A stretch of DNA of 64,000 bases from JAKACA01 sp963735115. GTDB taxonomy: Bacteria; Actinomycetota; Acidimicrobiia; Acidimicrobiales; Bog-793. Shown here piece by piece: positions 18,178-26,899 of the stretch. The first letter of the stretch is position 1; every line of letters starts with the position of its first letter. The stretch lies in contig CAVTJR010000001.1 in NCBI GenBank assembly GCA_963735115.1, forward strand, positions 682,001-746,000, given 5' to 3'. The notes beneath the pieces are model-generated. The model was not told where the DNA came from. It saw only the letters and a program-made list of their open reading frames with translations, and searched no databases. The position numbers and the translations under genes are program-made.

Positions 18178-18765
18178 ATGGCCGCCAACATCTTCGACTT
18201 GAGAAGACGGCAGGCAGCACTCCAGCGCGAGGCCGATGAGGTCCTCGGAGACCTTGAACTCGTCCAGCTGCTCGCTGCGGTCGGCCATCCAGTCCGAACC
18301 GGAGCCTCCGCCCTCGGGCTCATGGTGCAACGTGACATCGATGTGACCGTGATCTGCGACACACTCGAGATCGCGCCTGTCACTGTCATTGCCAGCGCAC
18401 TCGCAAGCCACCCGCGCATCCACCGCGTGCTGTTTCGAAACGACACCCACGCCTGGAACACTGACCCCCGGTATCCGGATGGCCTCTATCTCGGTCCGGT
18501 GTACCGGTCATTGGGCGGGGACTGGACCCTCGACATTTGGTTCGTCGATGAACCCGAGCGCCAGCCGGACCTCGAGCATCTTCGGACTTCCGAGACCCTC
18601 CTCACCGAAGCAAGCCGTGATGCCATCCTCGCCATCAAGTCGGAATGGGTCGAGCGGGCCGAGTATGGGAAGACTGTCTCGAGTTACGACATCTACCGCG
18701 CCGTGCTCGAAGACGGAGTTCGTTCAAGCGAGCAGTTCGCAGCGTGGCTGACAAGACGTGCGTGA
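18178..18765 (+). CDS. Nucleotidyltransferase-like protein of unknown substrate
   Basis: A 195-aa protein. The segment ASALGLMVQRDIDVTVIC resembles the metal-binding strand of pol-beta-type nucleotidyltransferases, where two acidic residues follow a Gly-Ser-like turn. Here a Ser-Ala-Leu-Gly turn and Asp-Ile-Asp fit that pattern. LDIWFVDEPERQPD later may supply the third acidic residue. ATG 18,178 is used; TTG 18,172 is in frame two codons earlier. The substrate is unknown. Confidence 0.5.
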   Translation: MAANIFDLRRRQAALQREADEVLGDLELVQLLAAVGHPVRTGASALGLMVQRDIDVTVICDTLEIAPVTVIASALASHPRIHRVLFRNDTHAWNTDPRYPDGLYLGPVYRSLGGDWTLDIWFVDEPERQPDLEHLRTSETLLTEASRDAILAIKSEWVERAEYGKTVSSYDIYRAVLEDGVRSSEQFAAWLTRRA

Positions 18766-18856
18766 CGAGCCAACCTCGCGCACAGTGCCTGGCAGCACAT
18801 GACCCCGTGACAGTCCGGCTGCGCCAATTAGGGGCGCCTCAAAGTGTCGTCGCTCG

Positions 18857-19738
18857 TCAGGCATTCGACGGACGCCTGGCCGCCCACACGGTCCTCGCAG
18901 TGCGGACGGTGAGGTCGTCGCGTTGCAGGATGCCGTCGGGCCGGTTGCTTTCGATGATGGTGTCAAGGGTGGCCTGATCGTCGGCGCTCATCAGATCATG
19001 GAGGTTGGACCGGAGGCGTCTGAGGGATGCCTGGGCGTACCGGCCGGTCGACGGTGGGAGCGGCGGCGCCAAGTCGATGACGAAGGGCCGCTCCGACTCG
19101 ACGATGAACCCAGCCTTGGAGAGACGTGAACCCCAGTCCGATCCGAGATGCGGTACTTCGATCGCTTGCCTCTCGGCCAGGGCGGCATAAAGGCGCCTTT
19201 CGAGCCCCGGATGGCCGAGGCCGAGGTCGTCGGGCAGAAACCTCGGGAACGAGTCCATCTCTGCCACGAAGAGGAGACCGCCGGCGCGGAGGTGGGCGAA
19301 GACCTCGCTCAGCACCCGATCGGGGTCTGCCATGTGGTGGAGGGACGAGGACGCCCAAGCCAGGTCGACGGTGTCGATGGAGGGCCACGCTGTGTTGAGG
19401 TCCGCCTGGACGGTGTCGATGCGGTCGGCTACCCCGAGAGATCGGGCGTTGTCTCTGAGGTGGCCCAGCAGGTACGTGGAGATGTCTACGGCAATCGCGT
19501 TGGCCCGTGCGAAGCGCTCGAGCAAGGCGAAGGCGCCCGTACCGGTGCCGCTGCCGAGGTCGAGGATTCGTCGGGGAGATAGGTCGGCAGCTAGCTCGTG
19601 GATCCAAGCGGTCACTTCGCACAGGTATGAGTGCAGGACTTCCCCGTCCAGGTCCAGGAGCTCGGCCATTGCCGCTTCGTCGGGCTCGGTTGCGGAGTGG
19701 CGCTCGTGCTGGTCATGAGGATGGTGATGGCCTGCCAT
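18857..19738 (-). CDS. Class I SAM-dependent methyltransferase
   Basis: A 293-aa methyltransferase. It has a His-rich N-terminus (AGHHHPHDQHERH, possibly metal-binding), motif I ILDLGSGTGTGAF for S-adenosylmethionine binding, an acidic residue at the end of strand 2 (AIAVDIS) and VDLAWASSSLHHMADP as motif IV. The substrate is unknown. It is divergent from a HTH-cupin regulator with only 47 bp between the starts, so that regulator probably controls it. Confidence 0.85.
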   Translation of the reverse strand: MAGHHHPHDQHERHSATEPDEAAMAELLDLDGEVLHSYLCEVTAWIHELAADLSPRRILDLGSGTGTGAFALLERFARANAIAVDISTYLLGHLRDNARSLGVADRIDTVQADLNTAWPSIDTVDLAWASSSLHHMADPDRVLSEVFAHLRAGGLLFVAEMDSFPRFLPDDLGLGHPGLERRLYAALAERQAIEVPHLGSDWGSRLSKAGFIVESERPFVIDLAPPLPPSTGRYAQASLRRLRSNLHDLMSADDQATLDTIIESNRPDGILQRDDLTVRTARTVWAARRPSNA

Positions 19739-19744
19739 GCCTTC

Positions 19745-19778
19745 ACATTAGGGCTGTCATGCGCTATTGGCATATAAT
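19745..19778. promoter_or_regulatory. Divergent promoter region, both transcripts probably leaderless
   Basis: On the + strand a perfect TATAAT (19,773-19,778) ends 7 bases before ATG 19,786, so transcription would begin at or next to the start codon. On the - strand TAATGT (19,750-19,745) ends 6 bases before the methyltransferase ATG at 19,738. No good -35 box is visible for the + direction. The shared 47-bp gap is the natural place for an operator of the HTH-cupin regulator. Confidence 0.5.
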
Positions 19779-19785
19779 CCTGCGT

Positions 19786-20370
19786 ATGACGCAAGAGGGC
19801 GACCTCGACACGCTGGTCCGCAAGCGGATCAAGGGGTTGCGCACTGCCCTGGGCTGGTCACTCGACGATCTCGCCCGGCGCTGCTATCTGAGTCCCTCCT
19901 CTCTCAGCCGTATCGAAACGGGCCACCGGCGGATCAGCCTCGACCAGCTGAGTTCGATCGCCCGGGCCCTCGGAGCGACCCTCGACCAGCTGGTGGAGTC
20001 CGCCACAGACGACGACGTGGTGATTAGACCGCAGCGCGACGAAACACGGGGCATGACTACCTGGGTGCTGAGCCGTGAGCCTGGGCCGCACGGCGTCACC
20101 GTGTGCAAAATGCGCATCACCAGTGCGGAACCCCGGCGCGGCAATGTCGAGTTGGAGGTCCACCCTGGGAAGGACTGGTTCACGGTTTTGGCAGGAACCA
20201 TCGTCTTGCTACTGGGAGAACGGACCATCCTCGTCCATGCCGGTCAAGCGGCCGAATTCTCCACCATGATTCCCCACGCCTTCGGGGCTCACGGCGGTCC
20301 GGCGGAGATACTGGGCATCTTCGACCACGACGGACAGCGCACCCACCTTCTCCCATCGCGAAGGATTTAG
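19786..20370 (+). CDS. XRE-family regulator with C-terminal cupin domain
   Basis: A 194-aa transcription factor. Residues 8-65 form the helix-turn-helix (LRTALGWSLDDLARRCYLS, then SSLSRIETGHRRISLDQL); the C-terminal cupin (EVHPGKDWFTVLAGTI, then MIPHAFGAHGG) probably binds a small effector. ATG 19,786 is chosen over ATG 19,759 because a TATAAT box lies between them. It likely represses itself and the divergent methyltransferase gene. Confidence 0.85.
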   Translation: MTQEGDLDTLVRKRIKGLRTALGWSLDDLARRCYLSPSSLSRIETGHRRISLDQLSSIARALGATLDQLVESATDDDVVIRPQRDETRGMTTWVLSREPGPHGVTVCKMRITSAEPRRGNVELEVHPGKDWFTVLAGTIVLLLGERTILVHAGQAAEFSTMIPHAFGAHGGPAEILGIFDHDGQRTHLLPSRRI

Positions 20371-20490
20371 ACCACGCGAACCGCCGGCGAGAAGCTTCGC
20401 TCGGCCCCGCCTCACCCGAGGACCGATCACGGCCGCCGAATGACGGCTACATTTTGAGCCAGCCCAGATTGGGGACGAAAGGGGGCCTCG

Positions 20491-20907
20491 ATGTTCGAGA
20501 AGATTCTGGTCGCGCTCGACGAGTCCGACCACTCCAAGAAGGCGCTCGCCACGGCCGGCGACCTCGCAGAGATGTCGAAAGGCGAGGTCCGTGTACTTCA
20601 CGTCCGCGAGGTGCCGCTCGGCATGGGAGGGCCGTTGACTGAGGTCGAGCCGACCCAGCGGGCGCAGACCTACCTCGACGAGGCCGTGAAGAGCCTCACC
20701 GATCGGGGCATCACCGCCTCGGGCGACGTGCGCAACTCACACAACGGTCGGATAGCCGCCGAGATCATCGACGAGGCCCAGAACTTTGGCGCCTCGGTAA
20801 TCGTCCTCGGCTCGAGGGGCGTGACCGCGCTCGAGGGTCTCGTCATCGGCAGCGTCACCCACAAGGTGCTGCATCTGTCGACTCTCCCGGTCGTCGTCGT
20901 TCGCTGA
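20491..20907 (+). CDS. Universal stress protein (UspA family)
   Basis: A 138-aa single-domain Usp. It begins MFEKILVALDESDHSKKAL and ends with the ATP-binding signature IVLGSRGVTALEGLVIGSV followed by LPVVVV. Usp proteins of this type bind ATP and modulate survival under stress. A strong ribosome binding site (AAAGGGGG) precedes the ATG. It appears to be a single-gene unit. Confidence 0.92.
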   Translation: MFEKILVALDESDHSKKALATAGDLAEMSKGEVRVLHVREVPLGMGGPLTEVEPTQRAQTYLDEAVKSLTDRGITASGDVRNSHNGRIAAEIIDEAQNFGASVIVLGSRGVTALEGLVIGSVTHKVLHLSTLPVVVVR

Positions 20908-20929
20908 GAGCGCCCGGCCGTCGGCTCTC
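20906..20929 (+). terminator. Short hairpin after the universal stress gene
   Basis: A 6-bp inverted repeat, GAGAGC and GCTCTC, with an inner CCG/CGG pair sits directly at the stop codon. There is no T-run, so it is a weak terminator candidate. Confidence 0.3.
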
Positions 20930-21096
20930 CTCCAAACCCAATCGGCCGGTCAGGTGGACGGGGAGGGGAACCCGGTCGGGAGGGGTCAACGTGATCACCC
21001 GAGAATCTCTCGGCGAACTGAAGGCCGTGACCGCCGGTAAATGAACCCAGCGGCAGTGCCCGGCGCGCCCAGCCCTTCCTGGGCAGGAACCTCTTC

Positions 21097-21133
21097 GGAG
21101 CGGGCGACGAGAATCGGACCCGCGTTCTCAGCT
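21097..21133 (-). other. Displaced 3' fragment of tRNA-Gly (old attachment-site scar)
   Basis: 37 bases match the 3' end of the intact tRNA-Gly at 46,360-46,433 (acceptor 3' strand, T arm and one side of the anticodon stem) with two mismatches in the T arm, then similarity stops. There is no 5' half, so it is not a tRNA gene. A second displaced copy lies at 27,889. Such fragments are left when an element integrates into a tRNA 3' end and restores the gene with its own copy. Confidence 0.7.
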
Positions 21134-21958
21134 CACCCCTTCGCAAGGGCAGCTCGTGACCCGCTGCTCAAGGCCGGCCCGGCACGGGCGGTGCCGAGGC
21201 GGCTCGACAGCTCGGCGCAGCCCTGCAGGAGGTTGCTCCCGAGGCGGCGGCGGTACGAGTCTCGGAGCGACGGTTCGGGCACGCAGATGCTTACGGCCGC
21301 CACGACCTCCCCGTCGTGGCGGCTGACGGGCGCCGCAGGCAGCAGAGGCTCTCGTCCGTCTCCTGGAAGGCCTCCGCCCAGCCCCGCCGGCGCACGGCCG
21401 CCAATTGCTCGGCGAGCTCGTCGAAGGAGACGACCGTGTGCGTCGTGAGCCGCTCGAAGGGACGGCTGCGGTAGCACTCGAGAAACTCGGGAGACGAGAA
21501 AGCCAGCAGTGCCTTGCCGACGGCCGATGCATGGGCAGGGACCCTGCGACCGACTTCGGCGACGAGTCGCACGCGCCGGCGGGAGTCGATGTGGGCGACG
21601 AAGACAGCGTCCGACCAGTCCATCACCGCCAGCTGCATCGTCTCGTTGATCCGCCTGACGATCGGGCCGGCGACGTTTCGGAACTCGTCGAGGAGATCGA
21701 CCTCGCGCAGGAAAGCGGCCCCCCATGCCATGATCTTCGGCCCGAATCGGTAGCCGGAGCGGCTGCCGGCTCGCCGGACGAGGTCCTGGGCGAGGCGGGT
21801 CGTCAGCACACGGTGGACGGAGCTCCCGGCTCGCGCACGGCGTCCGTCAGCTCGTCGAGGGTGGCGCTGCCGTCATGGGCGGCGAGGGCGGCGAGGACCC
21901 ATGCCGCCAGCACCACCGCCGGTGCGGTGCAACGATCGCTCGCCCCGACGTTGCCCAC
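21133..21958 (-). pseudogene. IclR-family regulator, broken by two frameshifts
   Basis: Reading from GTG 21,958, which has an excellent AAGGAGG ribosome site, the frame encodes the start of an IclR helix-turn-helix (AALAAHDGSATLDELTDAV). A shift near 21,825 moves to the next frame, which continues SSVHRVLTTRLAQDLV and the ligand domain (VGRRVPAHASAVGKALLAF). A second shift near 21,345 leads to AAPVSRHDGEVVAAVSICV and the end. An intact version would be about 270 aa and would be expected to control the divergent peptide importer. The last residues run into the tRNA-Gly fragment, so the natural C-terminus may also have been altered. Sequencing error remains possible. Confidence 0.75.
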
Positions 21959-22102
21959 CCTGGCCTCCTTGCGCCCCTTGCCGGACGGGACATCGCAGTA
22001 CTCGCCCCGACCCCGCACGCGGGTGACATTGACGAGGCGACTCTCTAGGGTCAGACTCGGGCTGAAACAGCGATCCAACCTGCTGGACAAACGGGGGAAA
22101 TC

Positions 22103-23983
22103 ATGGCACGTGGGCGCTCGAGACATGCTCGTACCTTCGCTCGTGGGGGAGGAGCCGAGAGCTGGAGAGGCGGCCGACTCGCCGTCGGCCTCCTCGTCGC
22201 CTCCCTCCTGTTGGCGGCGTGCGCCTCGAGCTCGAGCGGCACGACGAGCACGGTCCCGAGCTCCAAGGTGGAGCCCGGCGGCCACGTCGTTTTCGCCGCC
22301 ACGCAGGGGGCTCCCCCCAACTTCATCCTGCCGCTCGTGAGCGCCGACTACGCCACGCAGACGAACATCAACGACTTCCAGTTCCTCCTCTGGCGACCCC
22401 TCTACTGGATGGGCGGTCCTGGAACCGTGGGCGTGAATTACGCCGAGAGCCTCGGCGACCCCCCCGTCGTCACCGCGGACGGCGCCAATACGGAGATCTC
22501 CATCTCCCTCAAGTCCTACAACTGGTCCGACGGCACGCCCGTGACGAGCCGCGACGTCGAGTTCTGGATCAACCTCCTTGAGGCGAACAAGTTGCAGTGG
22601 TGGGACTACATCCCCGGCGAGTTCCCCGACAACATAGTCTCGACCAACTACCCGACTGCCCACTCGTTCGTGCTCGTGATGAAGGGCCACTACAACCCGG
22701 ACTGGGTGCTGAACGAGCTCTCGCAGATCATCCCGATCCCGCAGCAAGCCTGGGACCGCACGTCCGCCACCGGCCCTGTCGGCAACTACGACGACACGAG
22801 GGTCGGGGCGACGAAGGTCTTCAGTTTCCTCTCGGCCCAGAACTCGAAGCTCACGACGTACGCCTCCAACCCCCTCTGGAAGATCGTCGACGGCCCGTTC
22901 ACGCTCAGCTCCTATGACGCCTCCAACTTCGACGCCGTCTTCGCGCCCAACAAGCACTGGTCGGGCAGCCCGAAGCCGACCATCTCCGAGTTCGAGCTGC
23001 AAACCTTCACGAGCGATACGGCCGAGTACAACCAGCTCCGCTCCGGCAACATCACCTACGGCTATGTCCCACCGGCTGACGAGCCGCAGGTGGGCTCGCT
23101 CGAGGCCCAGGGTCTCGTCGTGCAGCCGTGGGTGCAGTGGAACATCAACTTCGTGTCGTTCAACTTCACCAACCCGACCGTAGGGCCGATCTTCAAGCAG
23201 CTCTACGTCCGCCAGGCGCTCCAGCACCTCGTGGACCAGCCGGGGCTGATCAAGGCGACGATGGCCGGGAACGGCTACCCGACGAACGGCCCCGTGCCAC
23301 TCGAGCCGGCCTCGCAGTGGGTCTCCCCGCAGGAGAAGACCGGCTGGTACCCCTACTCGACGAGCGACGCCGTCAGCCTCCTGACGGCGCACGGCTGGAG
23401 CGTGAAGACGGGCGGCACGACCACCTGCGTCCGCCCGGGCACGGCCGCCAACGAGTGCGGCACCGGCATCAAGGCGGGCACTCCCCTCAAGCTGCAGCTC
23501 ATCTACATCAGCGGCAACCAGTCCGTCCTCGAGCAGGCGGAGGCCCTGCAGACGTCGTTCCAGAGCGTCGGCATTCAGATGCAGCTCTCAGCCGACTCGC
23601 TTGACTCGCTCTTCTCCATCTATTTCCCCTGCACGCCCGGCAAGGCGTGCCCGTGGGAGATGATCTATGACGGGGGTGGGTGGGGCTTCGAGCCGACCTA
23701 CAACATCCCCGAGCTCGGGAGCCTCCTCGAGACGGGCGGCGTCTCCAACGCAGGCGGCTACTCCGACGCGACGAACGATGCAAATCTGAAGGCGATGTAC
23801 ACCGGCTCGGCCGGCGCGGCGAGCGTCTACCAGTACGAGAACTACCTCGGCGAACAGCTCCCGCTGCTGTGGATGCCCGAGATCCTCCTACAGGTGTCGG
23901 CTGTCGACAAACATCTCGAGGGCTGGAACCCACAGCAGCCGCAGCTGAACATCACCCCGGAGTCCTGGAGGTTCGTGTCGTGA
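22103..23983 (+). CDS. ABC transporter substrate-binding lipoprotein, family 5 (second copy)
   Basis: A 626-aa SBP_bac_5 protein, homologous along its length to the one at 1532-3454. The lipoprotein signal ends in LLAAC with Cys40 as the predicted lipidated residue. Family segments include YNWSDGTPVTSRDVEFWIN, LVDQPGLIKATMAGNGYP and YDGGGWGFEPTYNIPELGS. It starts after a GGGGGAA ribosome site and is divergent from the broken iclR gene. It heads an operon with a hydrolase and two permeases. Confidence 0.9.
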   Translation: MARGRSRHARTFARGGGAESWRGGRLAVGLLVASLLLAACASSSSGTTSTVPSSKVEPGGHVVFAATQGAPPNFILPLVSADYATQTNINDFQFLLWRPLYWMGGPGTVGVNYAESLGDPPVVTADGANTEISISLKSYNWSDGTPVTSRDVEFWINLLEANKLQWWDYIPGEFPDNIVSTNYPTAHSFVLVMKGHYNPDWVLNELSQIIPIPQQAWDRTSATGPVGNYDDTRVGATKVFSFLSAQNSKLTTYASNPLWKIVDGPFTLSSYDASNFDAVFAPNKHWSGSPKPTISEFELQTFTSDTAEYNQLRSGNITYGYVPPADEPQVGSLEAQGLVVQPWVQWNINFVSFNFTNPTVGPIFKQLYVRQALQHLVDQPGLIKATMAGNGYPTNGPVPLEPASQWVSPQEKTGWYPYSTSDAVSLLTAHGWSVKTGGTTTCVRPGTAANECGTGIKAGTPLKLQLIYISGNQSVLEQAEALQTSFQSVGIQMQLSADSLDSLFSIYFPCTPGKACPWEMIYDGGGWGFEPTYNIPELGSLLETGGVSNAGGYSDATNDANLKAMYTGSAGAASVYQYENYLGEQLPLLWMPEILLQVSAVDKHLEGWNPQQPQLNITPESWRFVS

Positions 23984-24005
23984 GCCGACCGGCCACGCCC
24001 ACCTG

Positions 24006-25955
24006 ATGGGCGACGCCGGCCAGGACGCCTCGCCCGTGATCGAGAGGGAGGCGATGGTGGAGATGGCCGAAGGCGTCAGCCTCTCCGTCGGGCTCCGCAT
24101 CCCCGCCAGCGCCCACTCCGGCGAGGAGCCGGCGCCGGTCGTGCTCGACTGCCACCCCTACCGCAAGGACGACCTCTTCTCGTTCCGTGGCTCGGGCCTT
24201 TACGAGGGCCTGAACGCCCGAGGCTTTGCCACCGCCCGCCTGGACGTGCGCGGCACCGGGCGCAGCCGGGGGAGCACCCCGCCGTCGGAGTACTCGGAGA
24301 TCGAGATCACCGACGCCGTCGCCGTCATCGCCTGGCTGGCGGCGCAGCCCTGGTGCAACGGATCGGTCGGGATGTGGGGGATCTCCTGGAGCGCCATCAA
24401 TGCCCTCCTCGTGGCCGCCCGCCGCCCGCCCGCCCTGAAGGCCTGCATCGCCCTCCACCCGTCCGACGAGCTCTTCGCCAGCGACATCCACTTCATCGAC
24501 GGCCTCCTGCACTACGACCTCTACGAGCTCTCGATCGACTTGCTGAACAGCATCGGGCCGGGGCCGGAGTTCGATTTGAGCGAAACGGTGCTGCAGGATC
24601 GCTTCGACCAGCCTCCCTGGATGGGGCGCTGGCTGGCCCACCAGACGAACGACGGCTTCTGGCGGGAGCGCTCCCTCGCTCCCCGCTGGGAGCGGATCGC
24701 CTGCCCGGTCTTCCTCGTCGGCGGCTGGTACGACGGCTACCACGAGTGCGTCTTCCGCCTCCTCGACCACCTCGAGGTGCCCGTGCAGGCATGCGTCGGG
24801 CCGTGGAGCCACACCGTCCCCAACATGGGCGGCCCGGGGGCGCCGGCGGACTGGATCGCCCAGGCGTGCGACTGGTGGGACCGGTGGCTCAGGGTCGGCG
24901 AGAGCGAGGCGCCGCCAGAGCGGTGGCGCCGGGTGCAGCTCTTCGCCCGCGACTGGCACCCGCCGGCGCCGGCCTGCGACTCCATCCCGGGCAGCTGGCG
25001 CGCCCTCGAGGCCTGGCCGCTCCCCGGTATGACGGAGGCCGCCTATCGGCTCGCCCCCGGGGCCCTCGTCGAGGCGGGTGGCGGCGGGGCCGCCGCCGAG
25101 GCCGTCGTCATCGACTCGCCCCCCTGGATCGGTAGCGAGGTCGGGCACTGGTGGGGCGACGTCGCCTTCGACCAGGCCCCCCTCGACGCCGACTGTGCCG
25201 TCTTCGACTCGGGTGAGCTGGCCGACATGCTCGAAACCCTCGGCGCTCCCCGCCTGCGCGCCCGCCTCTCCTCGCCCGGGGGCGTGCACCTCTTCGCCCG
25301 CTTGGAGGACGTCTCGCCAGAGGGATCGGTCACCCTCGTCACCGGCGCCGGCCTTGCCCTGGCCGAGGGAGAGGCCGAGGTGGAGCTGGCCCTGCATTGG
25401 ACGTCGTGGCGCTTCGCCCCGGGGCACCGCCTCCGCCTCGGGCTCTCCACCGCCCTCTGGCCGATGTTCTGGCCCGCCCGCCGGAGCGGCCCGCTCGAGC
25501 TGTCGCTCTCGAAGGCGACCCTCGTCCTGCCGGTCCCGCCGGCGGGCTGGGGCCGCGAGGGTGCTCCCCCGGAGGTGCCGCCAGCCGAGGACGCTCTCGG
25601 GAGCGCCGCGGGCTACCTCCGCCCCGTGCCCGTCTGGGATCTTCAGGAGAGAAACGGGCAGGCGAGCTTCACGTGGTCGACGCACGGCGAGGCCGATCTG
25701 GGCTTTGCCCGCATCGACTCCCTCGCACGCCTCGACTACGCCGTCAGCGGCCAGCCCGAGATCGATGCGTCGGCCGAGGGGGAGGCGGTGATGGACGTCA
25801 CCGTCTCCGGGCGCCGCCTCACTTGGCGGATCGCCACTCGCCTCGAGAGCGAAGGGGGTGAGTACCGCTACCGCTTCCGCCGCGAGCTCTACGACGGCGG
25901 CCAGCGGAGGCGGCGGCGCACGTGGAGCTATGAGATCCCGAGACATCGAGTGTGA
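24006..25955 (+). CDS. CocE/NonD-type (peptidase S15 family) serine hydrolase
   Basis: A 649-aa alpha/beta hydrolase of the X-prolyl dipeptidyl peptidase / cocaine esterase family. The N-terminal catalytic domain has nucleophile Ser127 in GMWGISWSA; Asp243 (GGWYDGYHE) and His269 (GPWSHTVPN) complete the expected triad. The C-terminal half is the beta-rich domain of the family (ARLEDVSPEGSVTLVTGAG, then FAPGHRLRLGLSTALWP). No signal peptide is visible, so it is probably cytoplasmic. Lying inside a peptide importer operon, it may cleave or deacylate the imported compound. Its stop overlaps the GTG start of the permease (GTGTGA). Confidence 0.85.
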   Translation: MGDAGQDASPVIEREAMVEMAEGVSLSVGLRIPASAHSGEEPAPVVLDCHPYRKDDLFSFRGSGLYEGLNARGFATARLDVRGTGRSRGSTPPSEYSEIEITDAVAVIAWLAAQPWCNGSVGMWGISWSAINALLVAARRPPALKACIALHPSDELFASDIHFIDGLLHYDLYELSIDLLNSIGPGPEFDLSETVLQDRFDQPPWMGRWLAHQTNDGFWRERSLAPRWERIACPVFLVGGWYDGYHECVFRLLDHLEVPVQACVGPWSHTVPNMGGPGAPADWIAQACDWWDRWLRVGESEAPPERWRRVQLFARDWHPPAPACDSIPGSWRALEAWPLPGMTEAAYRLAPGALVEAGGGGAAAEAVVIDSPPWIGSEVGHWWGDVAFDQAPLDADCAVFDSGELADMLETLGAPRLRARLSSPGGVHLFARLEDVSPEGSVTLVTGAGLALAEGEAEVELALHWTSWRFAPGHRLRLGLSTALWPMFWPARRSGPLELSLSKATLVLPVPPAGWGREGAPPEVPPAEDALGSAAGYLRPVPVWDLQERNGQASFTWSTHGEADLGFARIDSLARLDYAVSGQPEIDASAEGEAVMDVTVSGRRLTWRIATRLESEGGEYRYRFRRELYDGGQRRRRRTWSYEIPRHRV

Positions 25956-26899
25956 TCCGATTCATCCTCGGCCGCTTAGTGCAGGCGATCGTGGTCGTGC
26001 TCATCGTCACGATCATCGTCTTCATCCTCCAGCACCTCCTCCCGGGCAACCCCGCCCGGGCCATCCTCGGGCTGCACGCCAGCCCCGCAGAACTGCGGGC
26101 ATTCGAGGCGGCGAACGGGCTCAACCGGGCGGTACCGATTCAGTACCTCGACTACCTCTGGCGCCTGCTGCACGGAAACCTCGGCTTCTCCTACAAGTTG
26201 AACGAGAGCGTCCTCTCGCTCATAAAGAACGACGTCCCCAACGACATCGTCCTCGTCGTGCCGGCGCTCATCATCAGCCTGCTCATCGCCATCCCCGTCG
26301 GGCTCCATCAGGCGGCCCACCGAAACCACGCCTTCGACTACGGGGCGACGGCGGTCTCCTTCCTTCTCTACTCGATGCCCTCGTTCTGGCTCGGCCTCCT
26401 CCTCGTCGGCTGGCTGGCCGTCGACCTTCGGTGGTTCCCGGCAGAGGCGCCGCAGACATCGTCGGCCCTCGACATGCTCGCCCACCCGTCGGGCCTCGTC
26501 CTGCCAGTGCTCACCCTCGTGCTCGTCAACGTCGCCTGGTTCAGCCGCTACATGCGCTCCTCCGTCATCGAGACCCTCGCCCAGGACTACGTCCGCACCG
26601 CCCGCGCGAAGGGGCTGTCGGAGCGGGCCGTCCGCTATCGCCACGTGCTGCCGAACTCCCTCATCTCCATCGTCACGCTCGTCGGCCTCTCCCTCCCGCT
26701 CATCTTCACGGCCGGGTTGATCGTCGAGCAGATCTTCAACCTGCAGGGCATCGGCCTGGCCTTCTACACCGCAGTCGGCGAGCAGGACTACCCCGTCGAG
26801 CTCGGGGTCATCCTCCTCATCGGCGTCGCCACCGTCCTCGGCAACCTCCTGGCAGACGTCGGATATGCCATCTTGGACCCGAGGGTCCGTTATGACTGA
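25952..26899 (+). CDS. Peptide-type ABC transporter permease, DppB/OppB family (second copy)
   Basis: A 315-aa permease, the same length as and highly similar to the one at 3491-4438: FILQHLLPGNPARAILGLHA near the start, QDYVRTARAKGLSERAV as ATPase contact loop and LDPRVRYD at the end. GTG 25,952 overlaps the hydrolase stop and the next permease start overlaps this stop by 8 bp, an overlap identical in size to that of the first operon. Confidence 0.9.
   Translation: MIRFILGRLVQAIVVVLIVTIIVFILQHLLPGNPARAILGLHASPAELRAFEAANGLNRAVPIQYLDYLWRLLHGNLGFSYKLNESVLSLIKNDVPNDIVLVVPALIISLLIAIPVGLHQAAHRNHAFDYGATAVSFLLYSMPSFWLGLLLVGWLAVDLRWFPAEAPQTSSALDMLAHPSGLVLPVLTLVLVNVAWFSRYMRSSVIETLAQDYVRTARAKGLSERAVRYRHVLPNSLISIVTLVGLSLPLIFTAGLIVEQIFNLQGIGLAFYTAVGEQDYPVELGVILLIGVATVLGNLLADVGYAILDPRVRYD

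Noticed and set aside
21097..21133. Possible tRNA gene
   Set aside because: Only the 3' part of tRNA-Gly is present; D arm, acceptor 5' strand and a full anticodon stem are missing.
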